Positions 8,240 through 15,915 of a stretch of DNA of 64,000 nt are shown one piece after another. The notes beneath the pieces were generated by a model. It ran no database searches, was not told the DNA's origin, and saw only the letters and a list, made by a program, of their open reading frames with translations. The stretch spans positions 33,866-97,865 of the forward strand of contig NZ_VCQT01000040.1 of NCBI RefSeq assembly GCF_005938655.1, read 5' to 3'. Source of the DNA: Alloalcanivorax gelatiniphagus. Lineage in GTDB: Bacteria > Pseudomonadota > Gammaproteobacteria > Pseudomonadales > Alcanivoracaceae. Position 1 is the stretch's first letter; each line of letters opens with the position of its first letter. The position numbers and the translations under genes are program-made.

Positions 8240-9448
8240 TCAGTCGCCCGCCACCAACGCCTTGCGCTCCTCCAGCGGCGGACTGATGGCATCGCCGTTC
8301 AGATACTTCCAGGTCTTCATGTAGCCACGACCGTCCTTGAGATCGGAACGCCCCACGATCACACCCATGGAGGACTGGTTATCCACCGGGCTGAATCGCT
8401 CGACACCGAAAGGCGTGGAGAACTCCAGCCCCTTGAAGGCCTCGACCAGATCCTCGGCGTCCGTTGATCCCGCCTTCTCAATGCCCGCGGCCAGTGCCTT
8501 CACCGTGGCGTAGGCGACCACCGAATTCATGCGTGGGTAGTCATCATATTTGGCGCGGTACTTCTCTATGAAATCCTGATGCTCGGGCATATCCAGGCTG
8601 TAATAAGGATAGCCGGTAACGATCCAGTTCTTTGGCGCATCACCTTTCAAAGAGTCGGAATACTCGGGCTCGCCGGACATCAGGCTCACCACCTCCCGGT
8701 TTTCGAACAGGCCCCTATTGTGCCCCTCGCGCAGGAACCGGGTCAGATCGGCGCCGAACAGCACATTGAAGATGGCATCGGGCCTGGCGTCCTCAAGAGC
8801 CTGCACCATCAAGCCGGCGTCCACCTTACCGTAGGGGGGCGCCTGCTCGATCACGAACTCCACATCCGGCTGGCGCTTTTTCATCTCGCGTTTAAAGGTC
8901 TCCGCCGCCACCTGACCGTATTCGTAATTGGGATAAACCAGCGCCCAACGCTTCTTGTTCAGAGCCACCGCATCGTCGATCACCGCGGCCACCATGGCGT
9001 AGGTGCCGGCGCGCAACCGGTAGGTGTAGCGGTTGTGTTTACTCCAGATGATGGCATCGCTGAACGGGCCGGAGGCGAGGAAAAAGACCTTACGGTGACG
9101 GGCGAAATCGGACACCGCCAGACCCACATGGGAGAACGTCACCCCCGCCAACATATCCACCTTTTCCAGCGTCACCAGTTCCTGGGCGGCGCGCACCGCT
9201 TCGCCGGCATTGGCGTTGGAGTCGCGGAATACCGTTTCCAGACGCTTGCCCAACACGCCGCCCTGGGCATTGATTTCCTCCTGCGCCAGCTCCCACCCTT
9301 TACGGTAAGGCACGGTCAGAGCGGGCAGGGCCTTATAGGCATTGATTTCGCCGATGCGGATTACATCGTCATCGGCGCTGGATAGCACACTGACCAACAA
9401 GGTCGCGGCCGCCACGAAAAATGGGATTCTCCTGATTTTCCTTCGCAT
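8240..9448 (-). CDS. ABC transporter substrate-binding protein, branched-chain amino acid (LivK-like) type
   Basis: A 402-aa periplasmic binding protein of the type I fold. The Sec signal peptide spans about residues 1-25 (RRIPFFVAAATLLVSVLSSA). The mature part begins IRIGEINAYKALPALTVPYR and continues with AQEEINAQGGVLGKR and VFRDSNANAGEAVRAAQELV, hallmarks of Liv-type receptors for amino acids, aromatic acids or amides. AGGAG lies 7 nt before the ATG. It is the last gene of the oxygenase operon, 28 nt after the Rieske gene, while its likely permease and ATPases lie in the divergent operon. The ligand is therefore probably the oxygenase substrate. Confidence 0.92.
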   Translation of the reverse strand: MRRKIRRIPFFVAAATLLVSVLSSADDDVIRIGEINAYKALPALTVPYRKGWELAQEEINAQGGVLGKRLETVFRDSNANAGEAVRAAQELVTLEKVDMLAGVTFSHVGLAVSDFARHRKVFFLASGPFSDAIIWSKHNRYTYRLRAGTYAMVAAVIDDAVALNKKRWALVYPNYEYGQVAAETFKREMKKRQPDVEFVIEQAPPYGKVDAGLMVQALEDARPDAIFNVLFGADLTRFLREGHNRGLFENREVVSLMSGEPEYSDSLKGDAPKNWIVTGYPYYSLDMPEHQDFIEKYRAKYDDYPRMNSVVAYATVKALAAGIEKAGSTDAEDLVEAFKGLEFSTPFGVERFSPVDNQSSMGVIVGRSDLKDGRGYMKTWKYLNGDAISPPLEERKALVAGD

Positions 9449-9476
9449 GCGTATGCTCCTGGGAATGGGTTGATGC

Positions 9477-10496
9477 TCATCGTTCTTGGGAGATCATCTC
9501 GCTTACCATCTTGCGCATCTTCATCGACGAAGCGTCGATCGCCAGCCTTACCGGGCGGACGTCCTTGAACTTTTCTTCGTTATTCTGGATGGCTTCCAAC
9601 ACCACCTTGTCCTCGTTAAAAGCAATTCTCAGGCCATCCTTGAGACGCTGGTCCACGGCCTCGTCGGCGGGCATATTCTTCACCAGCAGCCAATGCTGGA
9701 TGCAGGTACGGCTGTCCACCGGCGTAATGAAGTGGCAGGCAAACATCTGGATGCAGTCGGACCGGTCACCTTCCGGGGCTCCGGTGCCGGTGGGCGCGCT
9801 ACCGAAGTCGATAATGGCGATGGACGGGCAGTAATAGTGATAGTAGTGCCACCGATCCACATTGCCCTGATAGGGCTTGAGCCCCTCGAAGATGGGGATC
9901 AGCGGTGAGTCGATGATCCAGCGCCAGGTGACCACCCGATCTTCCAGGCGCTCATGGTGAACCGGCACATCACCGTGCTGCTTGTTCGACAGCGTGCTCT
10001 GATGGACATAGGCGACGTGGGAGGGGTCGCAAAGGTTTTCCGCCAGATTCAGGTAATTGGCGTGAAGCACCAGGGCATCGCCCTCGAAGGAGCTGTAGTT
10101 TTCATCGTGGTACTCGGGCAGGTCGAACACCTTGCTCTGGTCGGCTTTATCCTCGTCACCCATCCAGATCCAGACCATGCCCATGTTCTCCACTACCGGA
10201 TAGGCACGGACACGGACACTGTCAGGCACCCGATCCTGACCGGGTATGTGCACGCAACGGCCATCGCAACCGAAGCGCAGTCCGTGATAGCCACATTCGA
10301 TGGTGTCGTCCACCAGGGTACCGATGGACAAAGGCGCCAACCGGTGAGGGCAGGCATCCTCCATGGCCACGACCTGCCCGCCACTGTCACGGAACACCAC
10401 GATCTGTTCCTCGATAACCACATGGCGCGCCAGCTCGTGGCCGACGTTGCGCGACCATGTCAACGGGTACCAGGTATTACGAACGTATTCAGACAT
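9477..10496 (-). CDS. Rieske non-haem iron oxygenase, VanA/DdmC-like
   Basis: The 339-aa catalytic component of a ring-hydroxylating or O-/N-demethylating oxygenase. The Rieske [2Fe-2S] ligands are C49-x-H51 and C68-x2-H71. The mononuclear iron site is NLAENLCDPSHVAYVH, with D157, H160 and H165. The short length and single subunit fit the VanA/dicamba-monooxygenase group rather than naphthalene-type alpha-beta enzymes. A strong GGAGGAAACA ribosome site precedes the ATG. Reductase and ferredoxin genes lie directly upstream, so all three electron-transfer partners are encoded together. The substrate is unknown. Confidence 0.93.
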   Translation of the reverse strand: MSEYVRNTWYPLTWSRNVGHELARHVVIEEQIVVFRDSGGQVVAMEDACPHRLAPLSIGTLVDDTIECGYHGLRFGCDGRCVHIPGQDRVPDSVRVRAYPVVENMGMVWIWMGDEDKADQSKVFDLPEYHDENYSSFEGDALVLHANYLNLAENLCDPSHVAYVHQSTLSNKQHGDVPVHHERLEDRVVTWRWIIDSPLIPIFEGLKPYQGNVDRWHYYHYYCPSIAIIDFGSAPTGTGAPEGDRSDCIQMFACHFITPVDSRTCIQHWLLVKNMPADEAVDQRLKDGLRIAFNEDKVVLEAIQNNEEKFKDVRPVRLAIDASSMKMRKMVSEMISQER

Positions 10497-10511
10497 TGTT
10501 TCCTCCAGGCA

Positions 10512-10838
10512 TCAGGGCCATTCAGGCGCCAGCTCGACCTTGAGGCCGTCGCAGGCGTCGGTAATCGGAATCTGGCAGGCGAGCCGGGAATCCGGGCCGG
10601 GTTCAAACGCCAGATCAAGTGCGTCTTCCTCGTCCTCGCCCAGCTCCGACAAGGCACCCGCCGGCGCCTGCCGCACATAGACATGGCAGGTCGCGCAGAC
10701 ACAACTTCCGCCACACTCCGCCCTTACCGGCAGGCCGGCGTCGACCATCATCATCATCAGATTGCTGCGCGTGCCCGGCTCGACCACCAGTTCATGGGAT
10801 TGGTTTTGCCGATCAATTACGGTTATTTGCATGTTCAT
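10512..10838 (-). CDS. [2Fe-2S] ferredoxin, adrenodoxin/plant type
   Basis: 108 aa. The cluster ligands are C42-x5-C48-x2-C51 and C88 (segments ECGGSCVCATCH and SRLACQI), the vertebrate/putidaredoxin-like spacing. It should carry single electrons from the flavin reductase to the Rieske oxygenase. The start codon overlaps the reductase stop in ATGA, so the two are translationally coupled, and the Rieske gene starts 15 nt after its stop. Confidence 0.93.
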   Translation of the reverse strand: MNMQITVIDRQNQSHELVVEPGTRSNLMMMMVDAGLPVRAECGGSCVCATCHVYVRQAPAGALSELGEDEEDALDLAFEPGPDSRLACQIPITDACDGLKVELAPEWP

Positions 10839-11884
10839 CTCGGGCCCAGATGCTCCTTCATTGCCGTTGTGCTGTGTTCAAAAACATGTCTGATATCCGG
10901 GTGCAGACGACGTTTGACGTCGTGGGCCATGAGCGCCGCTTCGTGAAAGCCGGAAAGGATCAAACGCAGTTTTCCCGGGTACCAGCACACATCACCGATG
11001 GCGTAGACGCCGTCCAGGCTGGTGGCGAAGCGTTCGGTATCGACGCGGATGTGGTCGCCATGCATGTCCAGGCCGAAGGACGTCAGCGGCCCGAGCCGGG
11101 CGGACAGGCCGAAGAAGGCCAGCACGTGATCACACACCACCTGATCACCGCCCTGCAGCCGCACGCCGCTGAGCTGCCCGCTGTCGTCGACCAGCTCGGC
11201 CACCGCGCCGGCGCGGAAATCCATGGCGCCGGTATCGATCAAGGCGCGCACCTTATTCACCGTGTCCGGGGCGGCACGGAAGCGGTCCCGGCGGTGTACC
11301 AGAGTCAGGCGCTCAGCGATGTCGTGTAAGTTCAGAGCCCAGTCCAGCGCGGAGTCGCCGCCACCGACCACCACCAGGTGCTTTCCGCGCAAACGTTCTC
11401 TCTCTCGCACCGCATAAAGAAGCCCTTCGCCTTCGTGCATTTCCGCTCCCGCCGCTGGCAGCTTTCTCGGCGAGAAACACCCGGACCCCGCCGCGATCAC
11501 CACGGCCCCGGCGATAAAGCACTGACCATCGTTGGTACGAACCCGCCAGCGCCCATCGTCCATGCGGTTCAAGGCTTCCACCATCAGGCCGAAATGAAAA
11601 CGCGGCTCGAACGGCCGGGCCTGCAGCAGCAGATTGTCGATCAGCTGCTCGCCACTACAGTCCGGCAAGGCGGGGATATCGTAGATTGGCTTTTCCGGAT
11701 AGAGCTCCGCGCATTGCCCGCCCGGCCGATCCAGTACATCGACCACATCGCAGCGCATACCAAGCATGCCCAGCTCGAACGTGGCGAACAGGCCACAGGG
11801 GCCCGCGCCGACAATCAATACATCCGTCTCGATTTCCGAAACCTCGCCTGGCGGCCTGGAGGTTTGAGATTCTGTGTGCGACAT
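10835..11884 (-). CDS. NAD(P)H:ferredoxin oxidoreductase, thioredoxin-reductase-like flavoprotein
   Basis: About 349 aa from the ATG at 11884, preferred over an in-frame GTG at 11902 that has no ribosome site. The FAD-binding GAGPCGLFATFELG lies near residue 20, the ARPFEPRFHFG region follows, and a second Rossmann motif VVVGGGDSALDWAL is followed by HRRD, suggesting NADPH. A C-terminal GVYAIGDVCWYPGK closes the FAD site. There is no redox-active CxxC, so it fits the ferredoxin-NADP reductase type 2 group rather than true thioredoxin reductase. First gene of the operon and the presumed electron entry point for the Rieske system. Confidence 0.9.
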   Translation of the reverse strand: MSHTESQTSRPPGEVSEIETDVLIVGAGPCGLFATFELGMLGMRCDVVDVLDRPGGQCAELYPEKPIYDIPALPDCSGEQLIDNLLLQARPFEPRFHFGLMVEALNRMDDGRWRVRTNDGQCFIAGAVVIAAGSGCFSPRKLPAAGAEMHEGEGLLYAVRERERLRGKHLVVVGGGDSALDWALNLHDIAERLTLVHRRDRFRAAPDTVNKVRALIDTGAMDFRAGAVAELVDDSGQLSGVRLQGGDQVVCDHVLAFFGLSARLGPLTSFGLDMHGDHIRVDTERFATSLDGVYAIGDVCWYPGKLRLILSGFHEAALMAHDVKRRLHPDIRHVFEHSTTAMKEHLGPR

Positions 11885-11910
11885 CACCACGTCCCGAATC
11901 ACATTTATGG

Positions 11911-11940
11911 AGTGTTTTAACCATTAATGGAGTAAACACT
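11911..11940. promoter_or_regulatory. 30-bp near-perfect dyad, operator candidate
   Basis: AGTGTTT (11911-11917) and AAACACT (11934-11940) flank the perfect palindrome CCATTAATGG (11921-11930); only the two 3-bp spacers break symmetry. It lies 27 bp upstream of the reductase start, where it could overlap that operon's promoter. The surrounding 11885-12293 is markedly AT-rich compared with the rest of the window and holds no convincing gene. Confidence 0.7.
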
Positions 11941-12140
11941 ACATTTTTCTATTCAGGAATGTAAAGTGCTTTTTTATGCTGATCAATCGCACCTTTTTCG
12001 AGCAAATCACTCGAATTCGCACCCATTTAGAGCAGGAAAAAGCTGAAAAAACTCACTATATAAAAGTTCTTTCATTTTTCGGTCTCGCGGCGCCTACCCA
12101 TTTTTTGTTCTACCCACCCTTGACTTCACATCCCAAACCA

Positions 12141-12180
12141 TTGCATTTATTGGAGTGAATTCTTAATTAGTGTAGTCACT
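12141..12180. promoter_or_regulatory. Candidate promoter with second imperfect dyad for livHM operon
   Basis: TTGCAT (12141-12146) and TTAATT (12163-12168) are spaced by 16 bp and could be a sigma-70 promoter. Overlapping it, AGTGA (12154-12158) and TCACT (12176-12180) form an imperfect dyad around TAATTA. The stretch TTATTGGAGTGAATT also resembles TTATGGAGTGTTTT at the first dyad, suggesting that one regulator binds both. Confidence 0.4.
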
Positions 12181-12293
12181 TCTTTAATCATGGCCCGAAC
12201 GGCGACTTCGGTGGCACGCCACCTGCATAACAGCCTGGGCAATTGCGCGGCATACGCCATTCACAAGACAAAAAAGCCAGAAAGGACAAGCCT

Positions 12294-14252
12294 ATGTCCC
12301 TGTCCAGCCTCCTGATTCAGATGATCTCCGGGCTGTCGGAAGCCTCCACCCTGTTTTTGATTTCCGTGGGGCTTTCGCTGATCTTCGGCGTCACGCGGAT
12401 CGTGAATTTCGCCCACGGCTCCTTCTATATGCTGGGCATCTATCTTTCCTACACCCTGGTCTCCCGGTTTGGAGACACGGCTTCCGGCTTCTGGTTGGCG
12501 ACGTTGCTATCGGCATTGACCGTGGCGGTGATCGGCGCGCTCATCGAGATGACCGTGCTGCGTCGCATCTACCATGTGCCGGAGCTGTTTCAGCTACTCG
12601 CCACCTTCGCCCTGGTGCTGGTGATCTCCGACGCCACCTTGTATCTATGGGGGCCGGAGGAACTGCTTGGGCCAAGGGCGCCCGGACTCAGTGGTTCCAT
12701 ATCCTTGCTCGGGCACCGCATTCCTCAATACGATCTGGTGCTTATGGCCATAGGCCCGCTGATACTGGTGGGGCTATACCTGATGCTTAATCTCACCCGC
12801 TGGGGAACCTTGATCCGCGCCGCCACTCAGGACCGGGAGATGGTCGGCGCCCTGGGCATCAATCAGCACTGGCTGTTCACCGGGGTGTTCGCCCTGGGCT
12901 GCTTCCTCGCCGGCCTCGGCGGTGCCCTGCAAGGTCCACGGGTGCCCGCCAACCTGTTGCTCGATATCGAAGCCATCGGCACCGCCTTCGTGATCGTGGT
13001 GATTGGTGGCATGGGGTCGATCACCGGCGCCTTCGTGGCCTCCCTGCTGATCGCTCAGATCAAAGCCCTGTGCTATGGCATCGGCACACTCACTTTCTTT
13101 GACGTCGTTATTCCTCTTAACCAGATGACCCTGGTCATCGAGTTCCTGGTGATGGCGATTGTGCTGGTGGTCCGACCCTGGGGCCTGCTCGGGCGCGCCC
13201 TGCCGCCGTCCCGACAGGCGCCCCAATCCGAGCCGATGCTGACGCCGGCGAGCAAGGGGGTACGCTGGTTCGGCGCCCTGATCGCGCTGGTGCTGATGAT
13301 GGTGCCGACTTTCTCCGAGAGCTTTCCGTATCTGATTACGCTGTCGGTGGACATGCTGATCGCCGTGCTGTTCGCCGCCAGCCTGCACTTCATCATGGGC
13401 CCCGGTGGCTTGCACTCCTTCGGCCATGCGGCCTACTTCGGCCTGGGCGCCTATGGTGCCGGTTTGCTGGTGCTGATGCTGGGCCTGCCCATGGAGCTGG
13501 CGATGATCCTCGGTCCGCTGGTGGCCGCCTTGGGCGCGCTGGTTTTCGGGTGGTTTTCGGTGCGCCTTTCCGGCGTTTACCTGGCCATGCTGACACTGGC
13601 ATTCGCGCAAATCGTCTGGTCCGTTATTTATCAATGGAACGGCTTCACCGGCGGCAGCAACGGCCTCATCGGCATCTGGCCTTCGGACTGGCTGGCCTCC
13701 CCCACCGCGTTCTACTACCTGACACTGGCCTCGGTGATCATCTCGGTACTTTTATTGCGGTTCGGCTTGTTCGCGCCGTTTGGCTTCGCCCTGCGCGCCG
13801 GCCGTGACTCGGCCCTGCGAGCGGAGGCCATTGGCATCAATGTGAAACGCATTCAGTGGTACGCGTTCACCATCGCCGGCCTGTTCGGTGGCGTGGCGGG
13901 CACCCTGTTCGCGTTCTCCAAGGGCAGCATCTCTCCGGAAGTGATCAGCGTGTCGCGCTCGGTGGATGGTCTGGTGATGGTACTGCTGGGCGGCATCAAC
14001 ACCTTGTCCGGCCCCATCGCCGGCGCCTCGATTTTCACATTGCTGCACGACACGGTGATGCGAGAGACCACCTATTGGCGCGCGGTGCTGGGCCTCGCCG
14101 TGCTGACGCTGGTGATTCTGTTCCCCACCGGCATCGTCGGCTCGGCCCAGGCCATCGGCGAGCGGATCAAGAGCCACCTTCTGAACAGACAACGCGGCGG
14201 CCAACTCAACGGCGCCGGCAATGCACAACAATCCGGAGGCGACCCGCGATGA
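12294..14252 (+). CDS. livHM: Fused LivH-LivM branched-chain-type ABC permease
   Basis: A 652-aa inner-membrane protein joining two permeases that are usually separate. Residues 1-~295 are LivH-like (GLSLIFGVTRIVNFAHGSFYMLG; later GGMGSITGAFVASLLI). A polar linker near 300-325 (PSRQAPQSEPMLTPASKG) follows. Residues ~325-640 are LivM-like (GPGGLHSFGHAAYFGLGAYGAG; NGLIGIWPSDW; GALRAGRDS-type cytoplasmic loop). AAAGGA lies 7 nt before the ATG; upstream in-frame codons lack support. It should form the membrane channel for the SBP encoded in the divergent oxygenase operon. The stop overlaps livG (ATGA). Confidence 0.93.
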   Translation: MSLSSLLIQMISGLSEASTLFLISVGLSLIFGVTRIVNFAHGSFYMLGIYLSYTLVSRFGDTASGFWLATLLSALTVAVIGALIEMTVLRRIYHVPELFQLLATFALVLVISDATLYLWGPEELLGPRAPGLSGSISLLGHRIPQYDLVLMAIGPLILVGLYLMLNLTRWGTLIRAATQDREMVGALGINQHWLFTGVFALGCFLAGLGGALQGPRVPANLLLDIEAIGTAFVIVVIGGMGSITGAFVASLLIAQIKALCYGIGTLTFFDVVIPLNQMTLVIEFLVMAIVLVVRPWGLLGRALPPSRQAPQSEPMLTPASKGVRWFGALIALVLMMVPTFSESFPYLITLSVDMLIAVLFAASLHFIMGPGGLHSFGHAAYFGLGAYGAGLLVLMLGLPMELAMILGPLVAALGALVFGWFSVRLSGVYLAMLTLAFAQIVWSVIYQWNGFTGGSNGLIGIWPSDWLASPTAFYYLTLASVIISVLLLRFGLFAPFGFALRAGRDSALRAEAIGINVKRIQWYAFTIAGLFGGVAGTLFAFSKGSISPEVISVSRSVDGLVMVLLGGINTLSGPIAGASIFTLLHDTVMRETTYWRAVLGLAVLTLVILFPTGIVGSAQAIGERIKSHLLNRQRGGQLNGAGNAQQSGGDPR

Positions 14253-15049
14253 GCCTGCTGACGGTAGAGAGTCTCAATAAATCCTTCGGTGGCGTGCGCG
14301 CGGTGGACGACGTCTCCTTCGAACTCCCCAAAGGCCACATGATGGCGTTGCTGGGTCCCAATGGGGCCGGCAAGTCGACCTGCTTCAATATGCTCAACGG
14401 TCAGCTTGTACCTTCTTCCGGCTCCATCCGCATGGAAGGTGAGGAGCTGATCGGCAAACGCCCTCGTGACATCTGGCGGCTGGGGGTTGGCCGGACCTTC
14501 CAGATTGCCGCCGTGTTTAATTCCATGTCGGTGGTGGAAAACGTACAGATGGCCCTGTTCTCGCACCAGCGGCGGTTGCTGCGTTTTTTCAAGCCACTGC
14601 ATCGCTATGACCGTGAACCGGCGCTGGAACTGTTGCGGCTTGTTGGCATCGAGCAGTACGCCGACAAACCCTGCAGTACCCTCGCCTATGGCGATGTGAA
14701 GCGCGTGGAGCTGGCCATCGCCATGGCCCATGGCCCGCGCCTGCTGTTGATGGACGAGCCCTGCGCGGGGATGGCGCCCCACGAACGAAACGGGTTGATG
14801 GCACTGACCCGGCGCCTGGTGGACGAGCAGGGTATTTCCGTGCTGTTCACCGAGCACAGCATGGACGTGGTGTTCTCATTCGCGGATTCGATGCTGGTGC
14901 TGGCCCGCGGCAAATTGATCGCCGCCGGTGACGGCAATCACATCCGCCATCACCCCAAAGTAAAGGAGGTCTATTTCGGTAGCGGTAAGACCTTCGAGGA
15001 GGACGCCCGCGAACCCAACACCGGCGCCCCGGTATCCACGGAGCATTGA
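14249..15049 (+). CDS. livG: Branched-chain-type ABC transporter ATP-binding protein LivG
   Basis: 266 aa. Walker A is LGPNGAGKSTCF and Walker B is LLLMDEPCAGMAP; the switch His is in LFTEHSMDVVFSFAD. The signature helix reads LAYGDVKRVELAIAMA where LivG proteins usually have LAYGQQRRLEIA, so two polar positions differ. The GGAGG ribosome site sits inside the end of livHM and the start overlaps its stop, indicating tight coupling. It pairs with LivF to energise the fused permease. Confidence 0.93.
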   Translation: MSLLTVESLNKSFGGVRAVDDVSFELPKGHMMALLGPNGAGKSTCFNMLNGQLVPSSGSIRMEGEELIGKRPRDIWRLGVGRTFQIAAVFNSMSVVENVQMALFSHQRRLLRFFKPLHRYDREPALELLRLVGIEQYADKPCSTLAYGDVKRVELAIAMAHGPRLLLMDEPCAGMAPHERNGLMALTRRLVDEQGISVLFTEHSMDVVFSFADSMLVLARGKLIAAGDGNHIRHHPKVKEVYFGSGKTFEEDAREPNTGAPVSTEH

Positions 15050-15051
15050 AC

Positions 15052-15771
15052 ATGAAACCCATACAGACTTTGCTTGAGGTGAATGACCTGAACGCCTTCT
15101 ACGGGCGTGCGCAGATTCTTTTCGATGTCAGCCTGAAAGTCGGACGCGGCGAGGTGGTGGCGCTGATGGGCCGCAACGGCGCGGGCAAATCCACCACCAT
15201 GAAGACCATCATGGGACTGGTGGAGCGACGGACCGGCACGGTGCGCTTCCGCAAGGAAGCGATCGAACGCCTGGCTCCCTTCCGCATATGCCAGCGGGGC
15301 CTGGGCTTCGTGCCGGAAGACCGGCGCATCTTCACCGATCTCTCCGTGATGGAAAATCTGGAGGTCGGCCGGCTTTCCGAACGACTCGATGCCCCATACT
15401 GGGATGAGAACAAGCTTTTTAAGCTGTTCCCCAATCTCGGCGAGATGCCCAATCGGCCGGGCGGTCAGATGAGCGGCGGCGAGCAGCAGATGCTGACCAT
15501 CTCCCGCACACTGATGGGCAACCCCTATCTGGTACTGCTCGATGAGCCTTCGGAAGGGGTGGCGCCCTTGATCGTCGAGCAGATGGCGGAAATGATCGTG
15601 GAGCTCAAGAAGCAAGGCCTGTCGGTACTGCTGTCTGAGCAGAACATCCATTTCGCCAAGCTGGTATCGGACCGCGCCTACATTCTCGAAAACGGGCAGG
15701 TACGTTATCAGGGGTCAATGAGAGACCTGGCCGCCGACGAAGTCACCCAGCAAAAATATCTGTCGGTATAA
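15052..15771 (+). CDS. livF: Branched-chain-type ABC transporter ATP-binding protein LivF
   Basis: 239 aa from the ATG at 15052, with GGAG 8 nt upstream; an in-frame TTG at 15046 is less likely. Walker A is LMGRNGAGKSTT, the signature QMSGGEQQMLTISRTL, and Walker B LVLLDEPSEGVAPL; the typical LivF GLGFVPEDRRIF segment is present. Last gene of the importer operon, two nt after livG. Confidence 0.93.
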   Translation: MKPIQTLLEVNDLNAFYGRAQILFDVSLKVGRGEVVALMGRNGAGKSTTMKTIMGLVERRTGTVRFRKEAIERLAPFRICQRGLGFVPEDRRIFTDLSVMENLEVGRLSERLDAPYWDENKLFKLFPNLGEMPNRPGGQMSGGEQQMLTISRTLMGNPYLVLLDEPSEGVAPLIVEQMAEMIVELKKQGLSVLLSEQNIHFAKLVSDRAYILENGQVRYQGSMRDLAADEVTQQKYLSV

Positions 15772-15797
15772 AACCCGGCTTGGCGGTTGGGATTGCC

Positions 15798-15817
15798 GTA
15801 GCGGCGGTTTCAGCCGC
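15798..15817. repeat. Degenerate single REP-like palindrome
   Basis: GTAGCGGCGGTTTCAGCCGC is a decayed copy of the extragenic palindrome found elsewhere in the window, between livF and the adjacent terminator. Confidence 0.5.
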
Positions 15818-15851
15818 AAAAAAAAGGCCGCTCCGAGGGAACGGAGCGGCC
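15818..15851 (-). terminator. Intrinsic terminator of the gcdH/CoA-transferase operon
   Basis: A perfect 10-bp stem GGCCGCTCCG/CGGAGCGGCC with a 6-nt loop is followed, on the minus strand, by eight T residues. It lies 64 nt past the CoA-transferase stop. No comparable T-run serves livF on the plus strand. Confidence 0.88.
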
Positions 15852-15915
15852 AGTCAAGGCAGATCTCTCTATCAGCGCAGCGCGACCCGAGATCCGGGGC
15901 CGCGCGGATTCTGCT

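Noticed and set aside
11976..12158. 60-codon frame in the AT-rich divergent promoter region
   Set aside because: No ribosome site, no family resemblance, and it overlaps the candidate promoter and dyad of livHM.
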